Source of the DNA: Cristatella mucedo
Lineage: Eukaryota > Bryozoa > Phylactolaemata > Cristatellidae
DNA: 22,500 nt
Direction of reading: 5' to 3'
NCBI GenBank assembly: GCA_009760855.2
Contig: WPIO01000041.1
Location: forward strand, 785,001-807,500
Shown here one piece after another: positions 18,861 through 22,500 of this stretch. Under the pieces are notes generated by a model. The model was not told where the DNA came from. It did not search any database and saw nothing but the letters and a program-made list of their open reading frames with translations. Position 1 is the first letter of the stretch. Each line of letters starts with the position of its first letter. Both the position numbers and the translations under genes were made by a program.

Positions 18861-19160
18861 GTCGAGCGATTGAACGCGTGCCACCAGAGGGCGAGCTGCT
18901 ACCAGGCGACCGCGCCGTCGGACGACCGTCGCGCCACGCACCGGCCTTTCTTGTACTGAGATGCTGCAAGACGCCTGGATGAGGCGACTCGCGCCCGAGC
19001 GACGAAAGTCGGCGGCGGCGGCGCTCGCCGCGAGCGACGTCCGCTCGCCGGTCGGCCGGACGCACGACGGCGGGCGCTGGCGCCGAGTCTCTTCCGCGGG
19101 CGGCGTCGCGTCGGATCCAAGCGGAACCCGAGCGGAGCCTCCGCTTCCGTTGCAGCGAAC

Positions 19161-19210
19161 CCGCGCGCTGGCGGCGAGCGTCGGCAGGGCCGCTCGCCGC
19201 CAGCGCGCGG
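19161..19210. repeat. Perfect 20-bp GC-rich hairpin
   Basis: The arm CCGCGCGCTGGCGGCGAGCG (19161-19180) is exactly complementary to 19191-19210, with the loop TCGGCAGGGC. It is followed by AGCC tandem units at about 19250-19280. Confidence 0.9.
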
Positions 19211-19383
19211 CGGCTCCGCCGAGCGGTCTCTTCTGAGGCGCGACCGCAGCCAGCCAGCCAGCGAAGCCAGCCAGCCAGCGCGCGGCTCGCCGCGGGAGGT
19301 TGCCGGGGCAACGGCCTTTTTTCTCGTCGGCAAAGACGTTCGATTTTGTCAACAGAGGTTCATGGCTAGCAATAAATTACCTC

Positions 19384-19389
19384 TTTATT
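19384..19389 (-). terminator. Poly(A) signal of foxG
   Basis: AATAAA on the minus strand, 338 bases beyond the foxG stop codon, in an AT-rich pocket (19360-19415) suitable for a 3' end. This makes the 3' untranslated region about 350 bases. A plus-strand AATAAA at 19371-19376 nearly abuts it and could end a convergent transcript. Confidence 0.6.
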
Positions 19390-19727
19390 TACAAATATTT
19401 ACTTTGCTCCAAAAATATACCGCACCCAGCGGGCGCGACCGGGCGGCCCTCGACTGCGGCGGCAGGCGCCAGCGGGCGCAGCCGCGGCGGCCGCGTCGTC
19501 GCCGCCTCGGCAAACGATCGCCGTAGCGGCGGTATATCCGGTACGTATCCGATACTCCGATCGGCGGAGTATCGGCAGCTGCGGCCAATCTGGAGCCGCC
19601 GGCGCCGCCGTCTTTCTCGCACGAGCTTCCAACGCCTCGGCATCCGAGCATCCGCCGGCGACGCCATCGCTCGCCTTCAGTCGTTTGAGCGTCGCTTCGG
19701 AGAAATTCGCGACGCATGGAATCGCCG

Positions 19728-21351
19728 TCATAGCGGGATCGTCGCCCCGCCGCCGTTGGCGAACAGGGTGCCACTCATTTGCGACAGCGCCTGCGGCTGC
19801 GACGAAAGGGCCGACAGACGACGGAAGTACAGGTCCGCGTACGCGGCCGGACTGAGTCCCGGATACAGGTATCCCAGCGCCGCCGCGGCGTGCGCCGACG
19901 AAAAGAAGCCGCCGGCGGCGGCTGCGGCGGCCGCCGCCGCGGCGTGCGCCGAGCTCGGGCTCAGCTGGGCCGCCGCCGACTGCGGCAACTGCAGACCCGC
20001 CGGAGTGCACACGCGAGCGTCCTTGGCCGAGTCGTTTCCGAGGAGACGGTCCACGGAGAAGTTGCTGCTCGAGTGCGAGAATTCACTGCCCCTCAGCATC
20101 GCCGCCGCCGCCGCCGCCAGCGAATTGTGAAACGGATTCGGCATGGCCGCCGCCGCCGCCGCCGAGGCGGCGGCGGCAGCGGCAGCGGCGGCGCGCAGCG
20201 AGCCGCCGTACTGCTGCTGCTGCTGCTGTCCGAGCGCCACGAGCTGGGCGTGTGACAGCGACATGGACGGCCACATCATCTTCTCCGCCGCCGCCGCAGC
20301 CGCCGCCGAGCCCGGCAGCCCGACGCCGCCCGGGCCCATCATGGCGGCAGCGGAGGGCGGCACGGCGCGTCGGAACGCCGCCAGGCGGCCGCGCGAGACG
20401 GCGGTGCTGCGCCGCCGCAGTTTGCCCGTCGTGCCGCCGATGAAGACGTCGTCGCTCGACGGATCGAGCATCCAGTAGTTGCCCTTGCCCGGGTCGTCAT
20501 AGTGGCGCGGCACCTTGACGAAGCACTTGTTGAGGCTCAGGTTGTGGCGGATCGAGTTCTGCCAGCCCTGCTTGTTCTCCTTGTAGTACGGAAAGTTGCG
20601 CATGATGAACTCGTAGATGCCGTTCAGCGTCAGCCGCTTCTCGCCGCTGCTGCGAATCGCCATCATGATGAGCGCGTTGTAGGAGAACGGCGGCTTGTCG
20701 GGCCTCTTCGAGTCGCCGCCGCCGCCGCCGCCATCCTTTCCCGCGGGACTTGCGCCGCCGCCGCCGCCGTCGCCGCCGCCGCTGGCATCCTTCTCGGCAT
20801 CGCTCTCGCTTGCCGCTTTGTCCTCCCGGTGCTCGGCGTCGTCCGACGCCAGCGCGTCTTGCTCTTCGACTAAACGCGCGCGCGAGAATGCACTAATGAT
20901 TGGAGATGCTAGCCGACAGCTCGCCGCGAGGGACCGACGGGCGCCGCGCGCACCGGCGCCGTCGCTGCGGCCGCTGCGCGCGGCGCTCTGACTCATCGGT
21001 CGTCCTCTCTCTCTCCCGCCGCCCCGCCCCACAACCGCGCGGCGGCGCGGTGCTTTCGAGACGGCGCGCGGCGACGCGGCCGTACGGAGCGACGGCGCGA
21101 ACAGCCGTCTGCAGCTCTGCCGCGGCGCGACTCGCAGCGGCCCGGGCGGGACGGCGACGACTCGCGCGCCCCCTCCTGGTCCCGACCGGGCCGCTGGCGC
21201 GCGACGCTCGGCCTGCGCTCGCAGCGCTCCGCCTACCTTCGTCGAGCGGGTCGTCGCAGTCGACGTCGCCCTTGGCGGGCGTCGAGGCCACCATTTTGCG
21301 AATGGCGAAGTTGAGCGCTTCGCTCTGACACGTCTCGGCGGGCTGGATCAT
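19728..21351 (-). CDS. foxG: Forkhead transcription factor FoxG (BF-1/sloppy-paired class), join(21351..21237, 20869..19728)
   Basis: A nuclear DNA-binding regulator; family members (vertebrate FOXG1, fly slp1/slp2) mainly repress transcription through Groucho in anterior neural patterning. The model gives 418 residues. Residues 15-21 (FAIRKMV) form an eh1 motif. The forkhead domain spans about 97-193, from [14 protein letters not shown] through [20 protein letters not shown] (recognition helix, with DNA-contacting Asn143, Arg146, His147) to [20 protein letters not shown] and basic wing [25 protein letters not shown] is diagnostic of FoxG. After it come Ala runs, Gln253-258, a second eh1-like FSVDRLL (309-315) and an Ala/Ser-rich C-terminus. 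The start at 21351 has ideal context (GCCGCCATGA) and the leader has no upstream ATG. Donor GAAG|GTAGGC and acceptor TTTAG|TC agree in phase (split Val39). An ATG at 21032 inside the intron is a less likely alternative. Confidence 0.93.
20406..20696 (-). other. foxG: Forkhead domain of FoxG (residues 97-193)
   Basis: The winged-helix DNA-binding domain is complete, with no missing position relative to FOXG1-type domains: helix 1 (NALIMMAI), helix 2 ([12 protein letters not shown]), recognition helix ([12 protein letters not shown]), wing 1 ([10 protein letters not shown]) and basic wing 2 (GKLRRRS). Confidence 0.95.
20870..21236 (-). other. foxG: Intron of foxG
   Basis: Bounded by GTAGGC at the donor and TTTAG at the acceptor, phase 1. 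It is GC-rich like the exons and, unusually, remains open in the exon 1 frame to 20893 and in the exon 2 frame back to an ATG at 21032. A second in-phase acceptor (GGCTAG, about 20907) would add 15 residues; a third (ATTAG) is out of phase. The chosen acceptor has the better pyrimidine tract but no transcript confirms it. Confidence 0.7.
21289..21309 (-). other. foxG: eh1 Groucho-binding motif in FoxG exon 1
   Basis: LNFAIRKMV fits the eh1 pattern F-x-I-x-x-hydrophobic-hydrophobic and occupies the place of the FSINSLV motif near the N-terminus of human FOXG1. Its presence is the main protein-level support for exon 1. Confidence 0.7.
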
Positions 21352-21451
21352 GGCGGCACCGAAGTCACCAACGACGACGCGTTCACCGACACGGAGGCGA
21401 GCGAGGAGCGGAGTGAGCTCCCCGCCGCGCTACGCGCGCCCTTTATGCGCC

Positions 21452-21475
21452 GCCGCCGCCGCCGGCGGCGGCGGC
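21452..21475. repeat. 24-bp GCC/GGC palindrome in the foxG leader
   Basis: Twelve-base arms (GCCGCCGCCGCC and its complement) meet without a loop, about 100 bases upstream of the start codon. In RNA it would form a strong GC stem if the leader extends this far. Confidence 0.85.
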
Positions 21476-21538
21476 CGCAGCAGCAGCAGGGCACGTCAAT
21501 CACGGCGGCGCGGCCCTATCCGGCGGCGCGCCGGCCGC

Positions 21539-21552
21539 CAGCCAATGGGCGG
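21539..21552. promoter_or_regulatory. CCAAT box with adjacent GC box
   Basis: AGCCAATGGG matches the NF-Y consensus and is joined to GGGCGGGCGGG (Sp1-type). It lies about 190 bases upstream of the foxG ATG and could place the transcription start nearer, at about 21460, instead of below the TATA-like element. Confidence 0.45.
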
Positions 21553-21643
21553 GCGGGTGTGGCGGCCCGCGCTGCAAGCGCCGGCCCAGAGTAAGCTGCC
21601 TTCCGCAGCCGTGCGCGCGTAATTGCTCGCCGTATTATGCCGA

Positions 21644-21657
21644 GGGCTTTATAAAAG
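21644..21657 (-). promoter_or_regulatory. TATA-like element upstream of foxG
   Basis: The minus strand reads CTTTTATAAAGCCC, so TATAAAG faces foxG and TATAAAAG faces away. If used for foxG, the transcript would begin near 21618, giving a leader of about 270 bases that lacks any ATG. Confidence 0.45.
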
Positions 21658-21724
21658 TTTCAATCGCCGCTCGCCACTTCCCATCGCGAGGATTGTTCGT
21701 TCATTGTCGCGGCCCGGCTGCTCG

Positions 21725-21865
21725 CTGTGTACAAATGCGTGTTTATGTTTTGGTTGGAGGCAGCCGGATTAGAGAAATGTTTTGTCTAAATATCGGCGAT
21801 AATAAGGCCTTATTGAAGATAAACACTGATTGAAACAATGATGCGCATTATTCACTCGCCAAATA
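21725..21865. promoter_or_regulatory. AT-rich Fox/Sox motif cluster upstream of foxG
   Basis: TGTTTAT (21740-21746) and ATAAACA (21819-21825) are Fox sites in opposite orientation; AACAATG (21834-21840) is a Sox site and is followed by ATGCGCAT (21841-21848), an octamer-like palindrome. The pocket is AT-rich between two GC-rich blocks, directly upstream of the TATA-like element. This is a plausible promoter-proximal enhancer and possible autoregulatory site; function is inference. Confidence 0.35.
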
Positions 21866-22500
21866 ACTCGGGGCGTAAACGCCGCCTCCACCTCCGCCGC
21901 CGCCGCCGCCGCCGCCACCGCCGCTCCCGCAGCGGTCGTTTCGCGAGCCAAAGGCGGCGCCCTGCGACGGCGGCCGACGCTGAGGCAACGGGCGAGAGAG
22001 GCGCGCTTTCCTCTCGGGGCCGAGCACGCGAGGGCCGCGCGTCCTTGACCGACGGCGCTTGGGAGGCCCTCGTCGCTTCTCGCTCGCGTCGGTGCACGAG
22101 TCTCGCGAGCGCTGGTGCGTGCACGTGCGCGCGCGCGGCACTCTCGTCGAGAACCGCCTCGGCCGCACGCCGCAGCCACCGCCTCGGCCACCCGACGGAC
22201 TTGACGCCGCAGCAGCGGACGGAGCGCGCGCGGACGGACGGACGGACGGAGAGAGTGGCGCCGACGGCGAAGACGCTTTCGTCGCCCGCACTCGCCATCA
22301 ACTCTTCGCCGATGGCTGGAAAAAAACTCGCCTCTTCTCACCCCAGTTCCTCTCTCCCGCGGCGCGCGCTGCCTCTTAGGGGGCCTAATAGGAAGGAGGA
22401 TGGGTTATCTGCTTAGGAGTGAGTTATCTGCTCAATGAACCCTCGACGCCACTGCAGCTTCTCAGGGAGAAGCTTGACAGCGCGCGCAGCTCCTGCTTCC
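21866..22500. other. GC-rich upstream flank, no gene supported
   Basis: CpG-dense sequence with CCG units (about 21895-21925) and GGAC units (22232-22248). Several frames are open on both strands but carry no domains. Near the edge GTTATCTGCT occurs twice (22404 and 22424), giving two GATA-type sites on the opposite strand. Confidence 0.4.

Noticed and set aside
18844-19352. Overlapping 144- to 165-codon minus-strand frames
   Set aside because: Three frames of the same strand are open together in GC-rich DNA, with low-complexity products and the hairpin inside; none shows a domain.
20502-20873. A 123-codon plus-strand frame opposite the forkhead domain
   Set aside because: It is an antisense shadow of strongly biased codons in foxG exon 2; it has no domain of its own.
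20893-21032. FoxG starting at the ATG at 21032
   Set aside because: The extra N-terminus is Arg/Gly/Ala-rich, unlike FoxG proteins, and would lose the eh1 motif. The phase-matched splice to the 21351 start explains the data better. Kept only as an alternative isoform.

Overview
The window is nuclear DNA from an animal. The evidence is a spliced forkhead gene of the FoxG class, non-LTR retrotransposons with a tRNA-derived SINE, a pogo/Tigger-type transposon end, many dinucleotide arrays and several CpG-rich islands. The species cannot be read from the sequence; I would guess an invertebrate, but nothing here fixes the phylum. No bacterial-style operon, CRISPR array, rRNA or true tRNA gene is visible.

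Layout. About 1-2.1 kb: a SINE and a decayed 5'-truncated LINE meet tail to tail. 2.4-4.0 kb: long CT arrays, one block split by a second SINE. 4.3-6.1 kb: a TG array, a 30-bp perfect palindrome, a 24-bp-period minisatellite, a possible promoter with a split start codon, and a CATCAG-type minisatellite. 6.15-6.85 kb: a LINE with a nested insertion. 7.4-10.4 kb: CpG-rich DNA with CT, (CCG)28 and long TCC arrays and two perfect GC hairpins. 10.5-11.95 kb: remnants of transposons (possible integrase scrap, Tigger-type end, LINE pieces). 12.0-14.8 kb: two more CpG-rich islands with promoter-type motifs around a 0.6-kb CT array. 14.9-16.3 kb: CT array, then a second LINE family lying inside a CCAT microsatellite. 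16.5-18.9 kb: CTG-rich stretch, AT-rich motif clusters, two CT arrays. 19.4-21.7 kb: the one gene I am confident of, foxG, on the minus strand. 21.7-22.5 kb: its upstream flank.

The foxG model has two coding exons (21351-21237 and 20869-19728), a 366-nt intron with matching phase, and a predicted protein of 418 residues. Exon 1 carries an eh1 (Groucho-binding) motif; exon 2 carries the forkhead domain, a second eh1-like motif and alanine/glutamine runs. A leader without upstream ATGs, a TATA-like element, a CCAAT/GC-box pair and a poly(A) signal complete the transcript. AT-rich clusters of Fox, Sox and homeodomain-type sites lie upstream and downstream and are candidate enhancers.

I did not find a clearly new biological system. 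The most useful leads are the intron that separates the repressor motif from the DNA-binding domain, a LINE family and SINE sharing one 3' tail, perfect GC-rich hairpins, and a few candidate first exons in CpG islands that need transcript data.
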